64,000 nucleotides of DNA from contig NZ_CP155559.1 in NCBI RefSeq assembly GCF_022095615.2, forward strand, positions 2,911,501-2,975,500. Direction: 5' to 3'. Shown in pieces: positions 54,954-64,000 of this stretch. A program made the position numbers and the translations under genes. The notes under the pieces were generated by a model. It saw only the letters and a program-made list of their open reading frames with translations. It had not been told where the DNA came from and searched no databases. Position 1 is the stretch's first letter, and each line of letters begins with the position of its first letter. The DNA is from Bacillus thuringiensis. Lineage in GTDB: Bacteria; Bacillota; Bacilli; Bacillales; Bacillaceae_G.

Positions 54954-55313
54954 TTATGTTAAAAAAATATGATACAAACTGATCCCTAAACTAAGGACAA
55001 ACAAAACAAGTGCAGGTATCGCTTTCTTAAAGGGATCTTTCGCTAATACAATAAGAGTTAATGCAGCTGCAAGCATCGTGCCGCCTAACAACAATCCTGC
55101 CCATAAAGCCGCCATTGGGAACCAAATTCCTATCAACATTCCAATCGCTCCTACAATCTCAAAAGCCCCAGTTAAGGAATTAAAAAACGAAGGTAAACCA
55201 AATCGTTTGAACTCATCTGCCATTTTCCCAGATATAATTTTCGTACCTGTCATTATAAAGAACAGAAACAATACAACTTTTACTACATTGATTAATATTA
55301 AAATAGCAATCAC
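54954..55313 (-). CDS. DoxX-family membrane protein
   Basis: 119 residues, four helices: FLFFIMTGTKIISGKMADEF, GAFEIVGAIGMLIGIWFPM, LLLGGTMLAAALTLIVLAK. DoxX-like proteins are linked with thiosulfate/quinone chemistry, oxidative stress and drug resistance. The start is GTG at 55313 with AAGAAAG. The perfect palindrome at 55339-55356 sits in its promoter, matching sites near the MarR gene. Confidence 0.85.
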   Translation of the reverse strand: MIAILILINVVKVVLFLFFIMTGTKIISGKMADEFKRFGLPSFFNSLTGAFEIVGAIGMLIGIWFPMAALWAGLLLGGTMLAAALTLIVLAKDPFKKAIPALVLFVLSLGISLYHIFLT

Positions 55314-55338
55314 ATCTTTCTTATTTATTTGATAAATT

Positions 55339-55356
55339 TATATGCTGCAGCATATA
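55339..55356. promoter_or_regulatory. MarR operator candidate upstream of doxX
   Basis: TATATGCTGCAGCATATA, a perfect 18-bp palindrome 26 bases before the DoxX start. Confidence 0.7.
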
Positions 55357-55459
55357 TAATACAAAAATTTGACTGGTACTAGGCAAAAAAAGTAATCCTG
55401 AATCAGATAACATACAAAATAAAGCTATCTCCACCATTCCTCGAAACAAACAAAATTAC

Positions 55460-55471
55460 ATGCTATAGCAT
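55460..55471. promoter_or_regulatory. Second palindrome upstream of doxX
   Basis: ATGCTATAGCAT followed by ATATAA, same core as the 55339 site. Confidence 0.55.
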
Positions 55472-55533
55472 ATATAATACCTAAAACAAAGTTTGTTCCT
55501 TATAAATAGCATAGCATCAATAAGGAACAACTA

Positions 55534-55953
55534 TTAATAACGTGTATCATACAATTTGTTTAATAACGATTGTAATACTTTAATCTCTTCCTCGCTCAAA
55601 TTACTCGTAACGAAATGGTGAGCGTCTGTCACTACAGGCAAGATTGTTTTCTTTAACTCGTCACCTTTTTCAGTTAAAAAAAGGTTGTGTGAACGCCTAT
55701 CTTGGTCATTCAAAGCCTTCTTTACAATCCCTTTTCTCTCCATTGACTGTATCATTCTTACGACAGTAGTTTGATCTTTATCAATAGCTTCTGCTAACTC
55801 TTTTTGAGTAGTGGCCCTTTGGCTACAAAGAACACTAATAATCCCCCACTGCTCTGGCGTAACTCCAAAAGGCTTTAATTTCTTCGTAAAATAATTGGTC
55901 ATTTTCACATCCGTACGATGAACAAGATAGCCTATTAAATCATGTAAGTTCAT
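55534..55953 (-). CDS. MarR-family repressor
   Basis: 139 residues: TPEQWGIISVLCSQRATTQK, ELAEAIDKDQTTVVRMIQSMERKGIV, NDQDRRSHNLFLTEKGDELK. A typical MarR dimer without an obvious redox Cys (one Cys in VLCSQR). It lies upstream of doxX-DUF1772 on the same strand, and TATGCT/AGCATA palindromes occur both before marR (56031-56056 and 55983-55996) and before doxX, so it very likely represses itself and the two membrane proteins. RBS GAGGTGAT. Confidence 0.9.
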   Translation of the reverse strand: MNLHDLIGYLVHRTDVKMTNYFTKKLKPFGVTPEQWGIISVLCSQRATTQKELAEAIDKDQTTVVRMIQSMERKGIVKKALNDQDRRSHNLFLTEKGDELKKTILPVVTDAHHFVTSNLSEEEIKVLQSLLNKLYDTRY

Positions 55954-56030
55954 ATATCACCTCTATAAATTAAGATATAAAAGGATATAGCATACCAGTC
56001 AATTCTTCACAGTGAATTTGTTTGTTTCAC

Positions 56031-56056
56031 TATATATATGCTATGACATATATATT
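56031..56056. promoter_or_regulatory. MarR autoregulatory operator candidate
   Basis: ATATATATG-CTATGA-CATATATAT, arms perfect; shares TATGCT with the doxX sites. A further TATAGCATA lies at 55986-55994. Confidence 0.55.
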
Positions 56057-56133
56057 AAATTAGGTCATTTTAATTGTCAAATGAATTACTTATTATTTTT
56101 CTACAGTATCAGTCCAGCTTATTAAAAATAAGG

Positions 56134-56167
56134 AAATCCCGTATTTAATAAAAATACGGGATTTTTA
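56134..56167 (-). terminator. Terminator of the P450 gene
   Basis: AAATCCCGTATTT / AAATACGGGATTTTT, ~70 bases beyond the stop. Confidence 0.85.
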
Positions 56168-56235
56168 TAAATGAGTTATTCACTTATTCGAAAGAAGTTC
56201 ATTCGTTACATATTGCTTATCTAATTAAGAAAAAT

Positions 56236-59200
56236 TCATATACCAGCCCAAACATCTTTTCCATATCGCCCTTCATCTTGCACATGTTCCAACCAATTCC
56301 TTGCTTCTTGTTCACTAACTTCATGAATTTCTTGATATGCTTGACAAAGGGTATCTTCTACGTCAGGAGCCATTTTACTTCCATCACCACATATATAAAG
56401 ATGAGCCCCATTATCTAATAACGAAATTAAATTCATTCTATCTTGTTTTATTAAATGCTGTACATATGTTTTAGGATGTCCTTCTAAGCGAGAAAAAGCT
56501 GTGTGTAAAGAGATTAATCCATCTCTTTCATCATTTTCTAGTTCTGTACGATAGAGATAATCCTTTTCAGGATGACGACACCCAAAGTATAGATGTGCTT
56601 GTCCTAAGTTCATACCTTTTTGCTTTTGAACGCGACGCGCTTGTAAGAATCCACGGAATGGTGCAATTCCAGTACCTGGTCCAACCATGATAATTGGTGT
56701 TTCTGGATTTTCAGGTAATTGAAAGTTTGATTGTGGCGTTCGAATGAAACAAATAATCTCATCTTTATTATGACGCTGAGCTAAATAATTAGAAGCGACT
56801 CCTTCATATGTCCCTTCCCCACTCCATGCAGGCGCATGAACAACACCAACCGTAATACTCAGACGATCCTGTGCAACGAGTGGAGAGCTTGAAATAGAAT
56901 AGTAACGCGGTTTGAGCGCCGGAAGAAGTTCTAAAAAGCGTTCAAATCGAATTTCACAAGCCTCATACTTTTCAAGAAGATCCAACATTGAAACACGTTT
57001 CTTTAATATTTGTTCATGATAAACTCCGTCTTCCAATAATGATTCCAATTCCTTTTTATGAGGAGGGCATGCTGTGAATATCACCATTTCTCGTATTTGT
57101 GCTCGAGTGGCTGCTTCTTGAACTTCAACACTATAACTAAGAAGGTTATATAAACTAACAGGACTGTCTAAAGGTATGTGATTTACACTGCGTCCACTTG
57201 CACTCAGTATGACTTGATCCTTCCCATTTAATCCAAAGCGTTTTAAAATTCGGTTGACATTTTTCTCACTATTAATTGGCAGCACCCCAAGGTGGTCACC
57301 TTCTTGATACGTAGCGCCTTCTGGCAAAGATATCTCAATATGTCGCGTGCTTCTTTCACTGCTAGATGATTGAAGTTCACGATTTTCTAATATAGATGCA
57401 TAAACTGCTTCATATGTTCGCGCAAGAGGAGATCCTCCAACACGGCTGACAAATTGCAGACTCAAAGTACTGCGCTCTTTCTCAATGTTTTTGTTAAATT
57501 CCAATCCAAATGCCTTCATCGCATCAGACCACATACTTTGTTTCCATTGCTCGAGCTGTTCCTCGAAATCACCACTTGCATCCGCTTCTCCACGTGTAGA
57601 AAATCTTGTTGCTCCTTTTTGAGCCATTTGCTCATCAATGTATCTTGGAATTCGCTGATAAGTACTAGCCCAATTATGATCTCCACAACCAAAAACTGCG
57701 TATTGAACACCTTTTAGCTCATCCGGTTTTAATTCCTCCAACCACTGCACAAACTGTCCTGCATTACTTGGCGGCTTTCCATTATAAGAAGAAGTTACAA
57801 TAAGAACCGCCCCTTCTTTTGGCAGACTTCCAATTCGATCGTTAAGAGCTACCACTTCCGTTTGAACACCTTCTAAACTAGCTGTATCTGCTAGTTCTCT
57901 TGCAATACCTTCTGCTACCCCGGTATCCGAGCCATACAGAACAAGCAGCGAAAGATTATCTGCCCCAATAATAGAAGGAGTCTTCTGAACTTGCTGCTTG
58001 ATTTCATGGTTTTTCAGTTTCTCCTCTGTAGGCGCAAGAACAGTAGTATGACTGATAGTTTGATTTCGGGGTAGAATCCTAATTTTAAAATCACCAGGCT
58101 TTAGCGTTAATGTTTGTTTTACGTCCAGCTGATAGTCTTCATAATCAATGAATTCAAAATGTTGAAGAAGCATTCCCATTACGAGTGTGGCTTCATGAAG
58201 TGCAAACTGCATACCGATACATGCTCTCTGACCATTTCCAAATGGCTTATAAGCATGATGAGGAACCTTATCCATCTCTTCAAATCGTTCAGGTTGGAAT
58301 TCTTCCACATTGTCTCCCCACGCATCTTTATCCCTATGTAGCTGAGGAATAAGAACAGAAATACGATCTTCTCCTTTCTTAATTGGGTATTTACCACCAA
58401 TTACTGTATCTTCTTTTGCATAGAGACTGAATGCTGGAGCAGTAGGCCATAGACGTAGCGATTCATTTAAAACCATCCGTATATACTTTAGTTTCATAAC
58501 TTGTTGGTATGTTGGAGTGGGATCTGTTAAAACCCGATCCACTTCTTCATAGGCTTTTTTCAATTTATCTGGATTCTTTAATAAAAAATAGATTGCAAAA
58601 GATAACAATCCACTTGTTGTCTCATGCCCAGCTATTAAAAAGGTAATAATTTGAAAACGAATATTTTCATCATCTAATTTTTCACCAGTTTCCGGATCCT
58701 GCACATTTAACATACGGGAAAGTAAATCATTTTCTTCCTGATTCCCATTACTTTTACGTTCAGCAATAATATTATCTACTAAAGAAAACATAGATTGAAT
58801 ATCATGCTGAAATTGACGTTTCGTTCTCCACATAAGTTTGTCTTCTATATCCAGCCGCTGCAATTGGTGCATCGCCTCATCTAGAGCACGGCTCATGCTA
58901 GTAATAAAAGGATGAGGGGTCTCACGATAAAAGCTATTAAATCGGTAATTAAAACCACACAGACCAATTGTATCTAATGTAAGGCGAGTCATATCCTCCG
59001 GAACATCTACGTTTTCATTCGGATTAAGCCGTGCCCATTTTTGAACGAGTTGTACAGCAATATCGACCATCATGGCATGATAGTCTTTCATTGCCCGTTG
59101 GCTAAATGTAGGCATCAAAATATTATGAGCTTTTTTCCAGTTCGGCTCGTGAGTCTCGCTTGTAAATAATCCGTCACCAGCAAAGGCACGAACCTTTGCT

Positions 59201-59433
59201 AAAGCACCCTCTATACTTTTATCGAACCGTGTTTCGTCACAGACTTCTGCTACCAGTTCATGTCCAGAAACGACAATGATGGTATCACTTAAAGTTTGAA
59301 TTTGAAAAATGGGACCATACTCTTCCGCCAGCTTAATAAACGATAGAGTCGGTTTATCTTTATTGATTAATGGGAGATTACCCAGCGGTCCATATGTTTT
59401 CGGCTGAGGAATGGCAGATACTTTTTTATCCAT
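56236..59433 (-). CDS. Self-sufficient cytochrome P450 / NADPH reductase fusion (CYP102A)
   Basis: 1065 residues, same layout as P450 BM3. Haem domain (~1-460): F-T-S substrate region [19 protein letters not shown]-helix [13 protein letters not shown], ExxR NESLRLWP, haem-Cys loop [17 protein letters not shown] domain (~485-640): [40 protein letters not shown] domain: [46 protein letters not shown] end. It should hydroxylate fatty acids near the methyl end using NADPH. The Phe that shapes the active site in BM3 is kept. Start ATG 59433 has GAAAGGGTG. Confidence 0.95.
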   Translation of the reverse strand: MDKKVSAIPQPKTYGPLGNLPLINKDKPTLSFIKLAEEYGPIFQIQTLSDTIIVVSGHELVAEVCDETRFDKSIEGALAKVRAFAGDGLFTSETHEPNWKKAHNILMPTFSQRAMKDYHAMMVDIAVQLVQKWARLNPNENVDVPEDMTRLTLDTIGLCGFNYRFNSFYRETPHPFITSMSRALDEAMHQLQRLDIEDKLMWRTKRQFQHDIQSMFSLVDNIIAERKSNGNQEENDLLSRMLNVQDPETGEKLDDENIRFQIITFLIAGHETTSGLLSFAIYFLLKNPDKLKKAYEEVDRVLTDPTPTYQQVMKLKYIRMVLNESLRLWPTAPAFSLYAKEDTVIGGKYPIKKGEDRISVLIPQLHRDKDAWGDNVEEFQPERFEEMDKVPHHAYKPFGNGQRACIGMQFALHEATLVMGMLLQHFEFIDYEDYQLDVKQTLTLKPGDFKIRILPRNQTISHTTVLAPTEEKLKNHEIKQQVQKTPSIIGADNLSLLVLYGSDTGVAEGIARELADTASLEGVQTEVVALNDRIGSLPKEGAVLIVTSSYNGKPPSNAGQFVQWLEELKPDELKGVQYAVFGCGDHNWASTYQRIPRYIDEQMAQKGATRFSTRGEADASGDFEEQLEQWKQSMWSDAMKAFGLEFNKNIEKERSTLSLQFVSRVGGSPLARTYEAVYASILENRELQSSSSERSTRHIEISLPEGATYQEGDHLGVLPINSEKNVNRILKRFGLNGKDQVILSASGRSVNHIPLDSPVSLYNLLSYSVEVQEAATRAQIREMVIFTACPPHKKELESLLEDGVYHEQILKKRVSMLDLLEKYEACEIRFERFLELLPALKPRYYSISSSPLVAQDRLSITVGVVHAPAWSGEGTYEGVASNYLAQRHNKDEIICFIRTPQSNFQLPENPETPIIMVGPGTGIAPFRGFLQARRVQKQKGMNLGQAHLYFGCRHPEKDYLYRTELENDERDGLISLHTAFSRLEGHPKTYVQHLIKQDRMNLISLLDNGAHLYICGDGSKMAPDVEDTLCQAYQEIHEVSEQEARNWLEHVQDEGRYGKDVWAGI

Positions 59434-59938
59434 TAAAAACACCCTTTCAAAAAAGCATGAAATAAAATATCCCATTCAATAAAAAGAAGATAGCAATGAA
59501 TCGCCTGGGATAAAGATATGTAATTGATTACCTTATTTTATCTTTTCCCTAACTATTCACGATTATGATATTGCTTATAAGGTTGGTAATCTAAGTTGTT
59601 GGTTGATATTGGATTTATAACTTGCAGAAAAAAATACTAAATTAAAATGAAGCGTATTATTATAATGTTTATCAAAAATTAAGAGCTAAAAATTGTAGTA
59701 TTGGGAAAACCAGTAGTTTCTAATGTCAATCCAAACAAATACGATAAGCAAATATACTGTGTCGTTAATGAAAAAGGATCTGATATGAATATCAGATCCT
59801 TTTTACTATATAATTATTTCACTGTTTCTTTTCCAGCTTTAAATACTAGCGCCTTAGCAGTAGAAATTTGCATTTCTTCACAGTCTAACTAAACAGCAAA
59901 AAACTTGTAGAAATCATTATCTAAAGTTATGTTTCATT
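59434..59938. other. Intergenic with hairpin and a C-terminal scrap
   Basis: Hairpin AAAAAGGATCTGATAT / ATATCAGATCCTTTTT (59771-59805). On the minus strand before it CEEMQISTAKALVFKAG, KETVK and a stop looks like the tail of a lost gene (59815-59885). No intact gene. Confidence 0.45.
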
Positions 59939-61417
59939 CTACCGATTTAACCTCTCAATAGCTTCCGCGCTTGTATCTACACGTTTAACGAAAAAAACTA
60001 ACAGTAGTGCAACAATATTCATGCCAAGCGCTACATAGAATGAATATTGAATTCCGGATAATAAAGCCTTCTGCGTTAATATTGCCTTCGTAGCTTCTGT
60101 GAAGGTTGCTGGATCTACATCAGCCATTAGACTTTCAGCTTTTGTTTTTGTTACAGAATTCATAATCGTAACAAGAATAGCAGTACCAATCGAACCGGAC
60201 ACTTGTTGAGCCGTATTATTAACAGCTGTACCGTGCGGATTTAAGCGAGTTGGCAATTGATTAAGGCCATTTGTCATAAGTGGCATCATCACCATCGCCA
60301 TCCCAAACATCCGCAGCGTATAAATAAGAATAATATGTGTGTGACTAGAGTCGATTTGCAGGTTTGCCAGCATATAAGTTGAAACAGCTGTAATGGAAAG
60401 TCCTACTATACCAAGAATTCGAGGACCATATTTATCAAATAGTTTACCTGTAATGGGTGACATAACTCCCATTATTACCGCACCTGGAAGCATCATCAGC
60501 CCAGAGCTTAGCGGTGAAATACCACGGACATTTTGTACATAAGCTGGTGTTAAAATCATACCCGAAAACATGGCCACTGCGTTGACAATTGCAATTACAG
60601 ACGCAAGTGCAAACATTGGGTACTTGTAAACACGTAAATCCAATAATGGTTCATTCATTTTTAATTGACGGATAATGAAAGCAATTAGGGCAATAGCGCC
60701 TATGGTTAAGGTTGTTAAGACAACTTTATTCGTCCAGCCATCGGAGCTTGCAGAACTGAATCCATATAACAAACCGCCAAAACCGACAGAAGATAATAGT
60801 AATGAGAGATAATCAAGTTTTGCATTTTTGTTTTGTCTCATGACATTCTCCGATTTCCAAATCCCCAGCAGTAAGCTAATGATTGCTAACGGTAAAATCA
60901 TTTCAAAAAGCAAACGCCAGTCATAATACTCTACAATATAACCTGATAGTGTCGGTCCAATTGCAGGAGCTGTAATCATAACTAATCCAAAAATCCCCAT
61001 TGCTGTTCCCCTTTTTTCTCTTGGAAAGCTTACCAGCATAATATTCATTAACAAAGGCCCCATGACTGAAGAACCTGCTGCTTGGATCATCCGGCCAGTA
61101 AGTAATAAACCAAAGTTCGGTGCTACAGCCGCTAAGGCCGTACCAAGAATAAAAATCACCATAGATGTAATAAATAAGCTCCTATTGGAGAAACGGGTTA
61201 TTAAAAATGCTGATGCTGGAATTAATATACCACTTACAAGCATATACCCTGTAGAAAGCCACTGGATTGTTGAAAAATCTTTAATATCTAAATCCTTCAT
61301 TATTGATGGCAAGGCTACATTTAAAAGCGAGTTATTTAGAAATGAAACAAATGCGCCAATAAAAAGGATTACAAGCATTAAATATGGTGGTTTTCTTTTA
61401 TGTAATGTCTCACTCAT
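59939..61417 (-). CDS. DHA2-family MFS drug exporter (14 TM)
   Basis: 492 residues, 14 membrane helices, EmrB/QacA type. Motif A-like FLITRFSNRSLFITSM, motif C GLVMITAPAIGPTLSGYIVE, YPMFALASVIAIVN and the C-terminal GSIGTAILVTIMNSV. It likely exports hydrophobic or cationic compounds with proton exchange. No intact regulator is adjacent; a 70-codon frame at 61463-61675 may be a regulator remnant. RBS AAGGGG. Confidence 0.92.
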   Translation of the reverse strand: MSETLHKRKPPYLMLVILFIGAFVSFLNNSLLNVALPSIMKDLDIKDFSTIQWLSTGYMLVSGILIPASAFLITRFSNRSLFITSMVIFILGTALAAVAPNFGLLLTGRMIQAAGSSVMGPLLMNIMLVSFPREKRGTAMGIFGLVMITAPAIGPTLSGYIVEYYDWRLLFEMILPLAIISLLLGIWKSENVMRQNKNAKLDYLSLLLSSVGFGGLLYGFSSASSDGWTNKVVLTTLTIGAIALIAFIIRQLKMNEPLLDLRVYKYPMFALASVIAIVNAVAMFSGMILTPAYVQNVRGISPLSSGLMMLPGAVIMGVMSPITGKLFDKYGPRILGIVGLSITAVSTYMLANLQIDSSHTHIILIYTLRMFGMAMVMMPLMTNGLNQLPTRLNPHGTAVNNTAQQVSGSIGTAILVTIMNSVTKTKAESLMADVDPATFTEATKAILTQKALLSGIQYSFYVALGMNIVALLLVFFVKRVDTSAEAIERLNR

Positions 61418-61462
61418 ATATTTATTTGCCCCTTCATTATAAATTCCATTGATTCGTTTAAA

Positions 61463-61675
61463 TCATTTGCATATCTGCACAAAAATACACTGTTCTTGCA
61501 GTATTTTGCCAAACTCTTCGAATGGATATTCTCTTTTTAGCAATTCTACTTGCTCAACATAACATTTTAAAATTTTTTTATTGATTAAACCTTTATAAAC
61601 ATTTAAATACGGGCTTGTAAATCTAGTTATGTAACCATCCATAAAAAGGAATATTACATAGGCTAAGTCTAACAT
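61463..61675 (-). CDS. Uncertain 70-codon ORF upstream of the exporter
   Basis: Ends KILKCYVEQVELLKREYPFEEFGKILQEQCIF with a protein-like amphipathic helix, but the start has no RBS and the frame touches the next promoter. It could be the tail of a lost regulator. Family not recognised. Confidence 0.3.
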   Translation of the reverse strand: MLDLAYVIFLFMDGYITRFTSPYLNVYKGLINKKILKCYVEQVELLKREYPFEEFGKILQEQCIFVQICK

Positions 61676-61704
61676 TACATTTTTAAAGTGGGGGGAATAA
61701 GCTT

Positions 61705-62301
61705 ATGCACCAATATTGGTATTTGAATTTAGAGGGAAACGGGGAGCAATATAATAACCAAATTTCAATGTCATCATTATATTCACAGCCTCAAACAACT
61801 AAAGCGGAGGGAATGGATGGTCTGAAGATTCCTGAGAATTGGAGTTGTCGAGTCTATCCATTTGGTTGGGATTCACCAGCCAATTATACGGGTTTCAATC
61901 CCGAGCCCCCTCCCTTCTCTTGGGAGCAGCCCATCCATTATGCAGCGATGATGCCCCAAGGTCATCCTGCTCATTGGGCTCCATTACCAGGCCATGCAGG
62001 CTTTAATTTTCAAAAACCTGTATGGCCCCAACCATTCAATCATGCAGGGATGTTCCCACAAGGTCATCTTGCCGCTTTACTATCGCCGCCAGTCAAGCCT
62101 TTTAATTTTAATGCCAATAACTGGGGTGCTTTCGGAAACCCTCCAGGGTGGGGAGGACAGGTAAATCCCATGGGATGGGGGAATAACGGAGGAATCGGTC
62201 AGCCAGGTATGCTTGGAAACTTACTTTCAGTAGGAAAAAGCAGCATGAATGGAATAGGAATGATTAGTAGTCTAATCGGTATGGGGAAGTTCTTCTTTTA
62301 G
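61705..62301 (+). CDS. Pro/Gly/Trp-rich protein, possible spore-coat type
   Basis: 198 residues of low complexity. After a short polar lead comes a Pro/Trp/His-rich body with recurring P-QGH-PAHWAPLPGHAGF and FNHAGMFPQGHLA units, then Gly-rich NNWGAFGNPPGWGGQ and a hydrophobic amphipathic end (GMLGNLLSV, GIGMISSLIGMGKFF). No signal peptide. Such composition is common in Bacillus coat or exosporium proteins. CATAGGCTA at 61657-61665 would suit a SigE/SigK -10 (CATAnnnTA), which supports but does not prove sporulation expression. RBS GGGGGGAA. Confidence 0.6.
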   Translation: MHQYWYLNLEGNGEQYNNQISMSSLYSQPQTTKAEGMDGLKIPENWSCRVYPFGWDSPANYTGFNPEPPPFSWEQPIHYAAMMPQGHPAHWAPLPGHAGFNFQKPVWPQPFNHAGMFPQGHLAALLSPPVKPFNFNANNWGAFGNPPGWGGQVNPMGWGNNGGIGQPGMLGNLLSVGKSSMNGIGMISSLIGMGKFFF

Positions 62302-62439
62302 TTCATTAGAACGGGAAGATAGGTCCATGGCCCCGGCTTAAAAAACATTTCCTTTTCCTTTGATTTCATCTTCTCAAACATGCTTCCAATACTCCCTCCA
62401 AGTTCGTTTCCTCGGCTTTCAAATTATAAAAACATCTAT

Positions 62440-62515
62440 TACCCTATATCGGATAACTTGATAGAGGTGTGGCTCCACCAACAAAACGCAAATTTCGTAC
62501 GCTAAGCAAAACGTT
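62440..62515. repeat. Dispersed repeat fragment
   Basis: TAACTTGATAGAGGTGTGG and, in the reverse sense, TACGCTAAGCAAAA, both parts of the GGTACC/TTGATGG family. Confidence 0.45.
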
Positions 62516-62519
62516 ACAA

Positions 62520-62556
62520 AAAAAACGGTTCCTTTACGAAAGAACCGTTTTTTTGT
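62520..62556 (-). terminator. Terminator of the lipoprotein gene
   Basis: AAAAAACGGTTC ... GAACCGTTTTTTT, strong stem. Confidence 0.85.
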
Positions 62557-62595
62557 AGTTTTTATTTATTTGAAAAGTAGTCAAATCTTTTTTCA

Positions 62596-63243
62596 CTAGT
62601 TAACACTTTGAACACGGCCAATTTGTCCATCTTGTAATCGAACTTTAATACCGTATGTATGTGTTTCACTATGTGTTAAAATGTCTTTCACAACACCACT
62701 TACAGTTTTACTATAGTCATTATCTAATTGAATAACTACATGTGAACCAACTGAAATTTGTGATCTTGTTGGTTTCCCACCTGTTGCTTGTGTTGTTTTT
62801 TCTTGTTTTTGTGTTCTCTCTTGTTGTATAGACTGTTGTTGCTGAGTCTTCTGCTCTTGTTGTTTACGTTTTTCTTCTACTCTTTGCTGCTCTTCTTGCT
62901 TACGCTTCTCTTCTTCTACTCTTTGCTGCTCTTCTTGTTTACGCTTCTCTTCTTCTGCTCTTTGCTGCTCTTCTTGTTTACGCTTCTCTTCTTCTGCTCT
63001 TTGTTGCTCTTCTTGTTTACGCTTCTCTTCTTCTGCTCTTTGCTGCTCTTCTTGTTTACGCTTCTCTTCTTCTACTCTTTGTTGCTCTTCTTGCTTACGT
63101 TTTTCTTCCTCTGCTACTTTTTTATCTTCATCTATTTTTTGCTCTTCCTCTGCTACTTTTAATTTTTCTTCATCACCTTTACAAGCACTTAAAGCCATTA
63201 CACACAAGCTCATAAGTACAAATAATAACAATTTCTTTAACAT
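62596..63243 (-). CDS. Lipoprotein with Glu/Gln/Lys repeats and a YwbE-like (DUF2196) domain
   Basis: 215 residues. Lipobox LSACKGDEE after a signal peptide. Residues ~45-130 are about seven copies of a 12-residue unit EEEKRKQEEQQR, a highly charged single helix or coiled coil; the 36-bp DNA repeat is nearly exact. A Gln/Thr linker leads to a C-terminal domain SVGSHVVIQLDNDYSKTVSG-VVKDILTHSETHTYGIKVRL-QDGQIGRVQ, which follows the YwbE/DUF2196 pattern (GVVKDILTxSxTHxxGIKVRLxDGxxGRV). YwbE itself is a small cytoplasmic protein of unknown role; here the domain would be outside the membrane. RBS TAGGAGGA. Confidence 0.85.
   Translation of the reverse strand: MLKKLLLFVLMSLCVMALSACKGDEEKLKVAEEEQKIDEDKKVAEEEKRKQEEQQRVEEEKRKQEEQQRAEEEKRKQEEQQRAEEEKRKQEEQQRAEEEKRKQEEQQRVEEEKRKQEEQQRVEEKRKQQEQKTQQQQSIQQERTQKQEKTTQATGGKPTRSQISVGSHVVIQLDNDYSKTVSGVVKDILTHSETHTYGIKVRLQDGQIGRVQSVN
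62866..63110. repeat. 36-bp tandem repeat in the lipoprotein gene
   Basis: Unit of the type CTTCTCTTCTTCTGCTCTTT plus GCTGCTCTTCTTGTTTACG, nearly identical in seven consecutive copies; a probable length-variable locus. Confidence 0.88.
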
Positions 63244-63473
63244 TAAAAAATCCTCCTATATATACATTACAAATCAATAACTTTCATAGCATAACAAAAA
63301 TGCATGTATTTCTTTGTCAAAATTTGTCGTATAAATTTAATTTCCACTAAAAGACTGACAGTACAATAAAAGCGGAAATTATTATATCGATTCGTGCACA
63401 GGAATTACGTTCGTTTGCTAATCAAGTAAACTTAATTAATGAAATACAAGGAAAAACCTTCATCTTATGTATA
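63244..63473. other. Intergenic, scrap only
   Basis: On the + strand near 63395-63460 RAQELRSFANQVNLINEIQG reads like the N-terminus of a WXG100-like protein, without a start or continuation. Confidence 0.35.
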
Positions 63474-63501
63474 AAAGGATCTTTCAATTAAAGATCCTTT
63501 T
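63474..63501 (-). terminator. Terminator of the second DUF1259 gene
   Basis: AAAAGGATCTTT / AAAGATCCTTTT around a 4-5-base loop, 29 bases beyond the stop. Confidence 0.8.
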
Positions 63502-63529
63502 ATATCGCTCATTTAACTAAATAGATTGG

Positions 63530-63916
63530 TTAATTACATAACGCTTTTCTAACTTTCCTTGCGAAGCTTAGCGGATCATCAACGTCTTCGATATTAACGT
63601 AAATTAAATTTGGCTCATCACATAACCACTCATTGTGTATAGACGAAACGATTATTCCTTGTTTAATAATTGTAGCAACAAACCCATTAACTTCTCTTTG
63701 CAATAGCGCTATCCGGCCTAAACATAATGCTCGTCCAGTTTTATTATCACGTGATTCGAATGAGAAGGAACTTGTTACTCTAAAACGTTTTCCTAAGATA
63801 GTTGCTTGTATTTCATCCCGATTTATTGTTGCCACACATTTTCCACCGGCGAACCCTTCTTGGCCACCTATAATTCTTGCAAACTGTTGACAAATTAATT
63901 CATCATTACACGCCAT
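63530..63916 (-). CDS. DUF1259 (LppY/LpqO-type) protein
   Basis: ~128 residues: FARIIGGQEGFAGGKCVATI, LGKRFRVTSSFSFESRD, LCLGRIALLQREVNGFVATI, IVSSIHNEWLCDEP, LIYVNIEDVDDPLSFARKVR. Same family as the partial gene at 1-276. No signal peptide is seen, so unlike LpqO relatives it should be cytoplasmic. An ATG at 63928 lies directly on the GGGGG box; the ATG at 63916, eleven bases after it, fits better. Function unknown. Confidence 0.8.
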   Translation of the reverse strand: MACNDELICQQFARIIGGQEGFAGGKCVATINRDEIQATILGKRFRVTSSFSFESRDNKTGRALCLGRIALLQREVNGFVATIIKQGIIVSSIHNEWLCDEPNLIYVNIEDVDDPLSFARKVRKALCN

Positions 63917-64000
63917 ACCTTGAATCATCCCCCTTTTTACTGTTAGGTTATGAATGAATACTTAGGTCTGAAACGGTAATGAATCTATTCTATTATAAAA

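Noticed and set aside
54705..55332. + strand ORF over DoxX
   Set aside because: Antisense shadow without RBS.
59701..59892. 63-codon + strand ORF
   Set aside because: Crosses the 59771-59805 terminator hairpin; no RBS.
62788..63162. Leu/Phe-rich + strand ORF
   Set aside because: Antisense shadow of the Glu/Gln/Lys repeat of the lipoprotein; no RBS.

Overview
The window is chromosomal DNA of a Bacillus cereus-group bacterium (B. cereus / B. thuringiensis-like). The reasons are the low GC content by eye, strong AGGAGG-type ribosome binding sites, T-box and S-box leaders, a CYP102A-type P450-reductase fusion, three copies of a ~157-bp element that I recognise as bcr1 (a repeat confined to this group), and many copies of another short dispersed repeat. 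It reads as an accessory, metabolically flexible region: many small stand-alone resistance, detoxification and regulatory units, with unusually many decayed genes between them. No rRNA, tRNA, CRISPR array, prophage or intact insertion sequence was seen.

Layout. 0-9.8 kb: end of a DUF1259 gene, a VanY-type pseudogene, a secreted 5'-nucleotidase, a haloperoxidase-like alpha/beta hydrolase, and diverging from it a four-gene operon (two YcaC-like isochorismatase-fold hydrolases, an ABM-domain membrane protein, a YtcJ-like amidohydrolase), then bcr1 copy 1 and a LysR regulator. 9.9-13.5 kb: a graveyard of broken genes (MarR, CorA, alpha/beta hydrolase, a small ORF) plus a Gly-Gly-His-Gly-Gly-Trp repeat peptide. 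13.6-18.9 kb: a glutathione module, with bifunctional GshF, a decayed GshF copy, S-formylglutathione hydrolase, glutathione-dependent formaldehyde dehydrogenase and a divergent HxlR regulator. 19-23 kb: relics, a DUF1349 protein, serS with a T-box leader, a YxeA-like protein. 23.3-31.1 kb: TetR plus a TetX-like flavin monooxygenase, alpha/beta hydrolases, a polysaccharide deacetylase, MenA and a CgeB-like protein. 31.4-38.6 kb: a manganese-type ABC transporter with two MntR-like boxes, DJ-1/PfpI, an APH-fold protein and an arsRI-acr3-arsC operon with three identical 16-bp ArsR-type palindromes. 39-45 kb: a GC-rich foreign DinB gene, a small membrane protein, a MarR-accA pair, an MFS remnant, an SDR, bcr1 copy 2, an Lrp regulator. 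44.9-50.2 kb: an M20 amidohydrolase under a SAM riboswitch, an SF1 helicase, a VOC protein whose stop codon lies inside bcr1 copy 3, and two tiny co-oriented genes (59 and 32 codons). 50.4-64 kb: GNAT with a TetR relic, a DUF418 membrane protein, a candidate C-rich small RNA, a YdhR monooxygenase, MarR-DUF1772-DoxX with palindromic operators, CYP102A, a DHA2 exporter, a Pro/Gly/Trp-rich protein, a lipoprotein with a Glu/Gln/Lys repeat fused to a YwbE-like domain, and a second DUF1259 gene.

How they fit together. The clearest functional groupings are formaldehyde removal coupled to glutathione synthesis in a genus that normally relies on bacillithiol, arsenic resistance, manganese uptake, and several one-regulator/one-enzyme stress units (TetR-TetX-like, MarR-AccA, MarR-DoxX/DUF1772). 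The best candidates for undescribed biology are the isochorismatase/ABM/amidohydrolase operon, the two-peptide cassette at 49.8-50.1 kb, the putative small RNA at 53.36-53.57 kb and the YwbE-domain lipoprotein. Coordinates of starts were adjusted where a ribosome binding site argues for a start inside the longest open frame.
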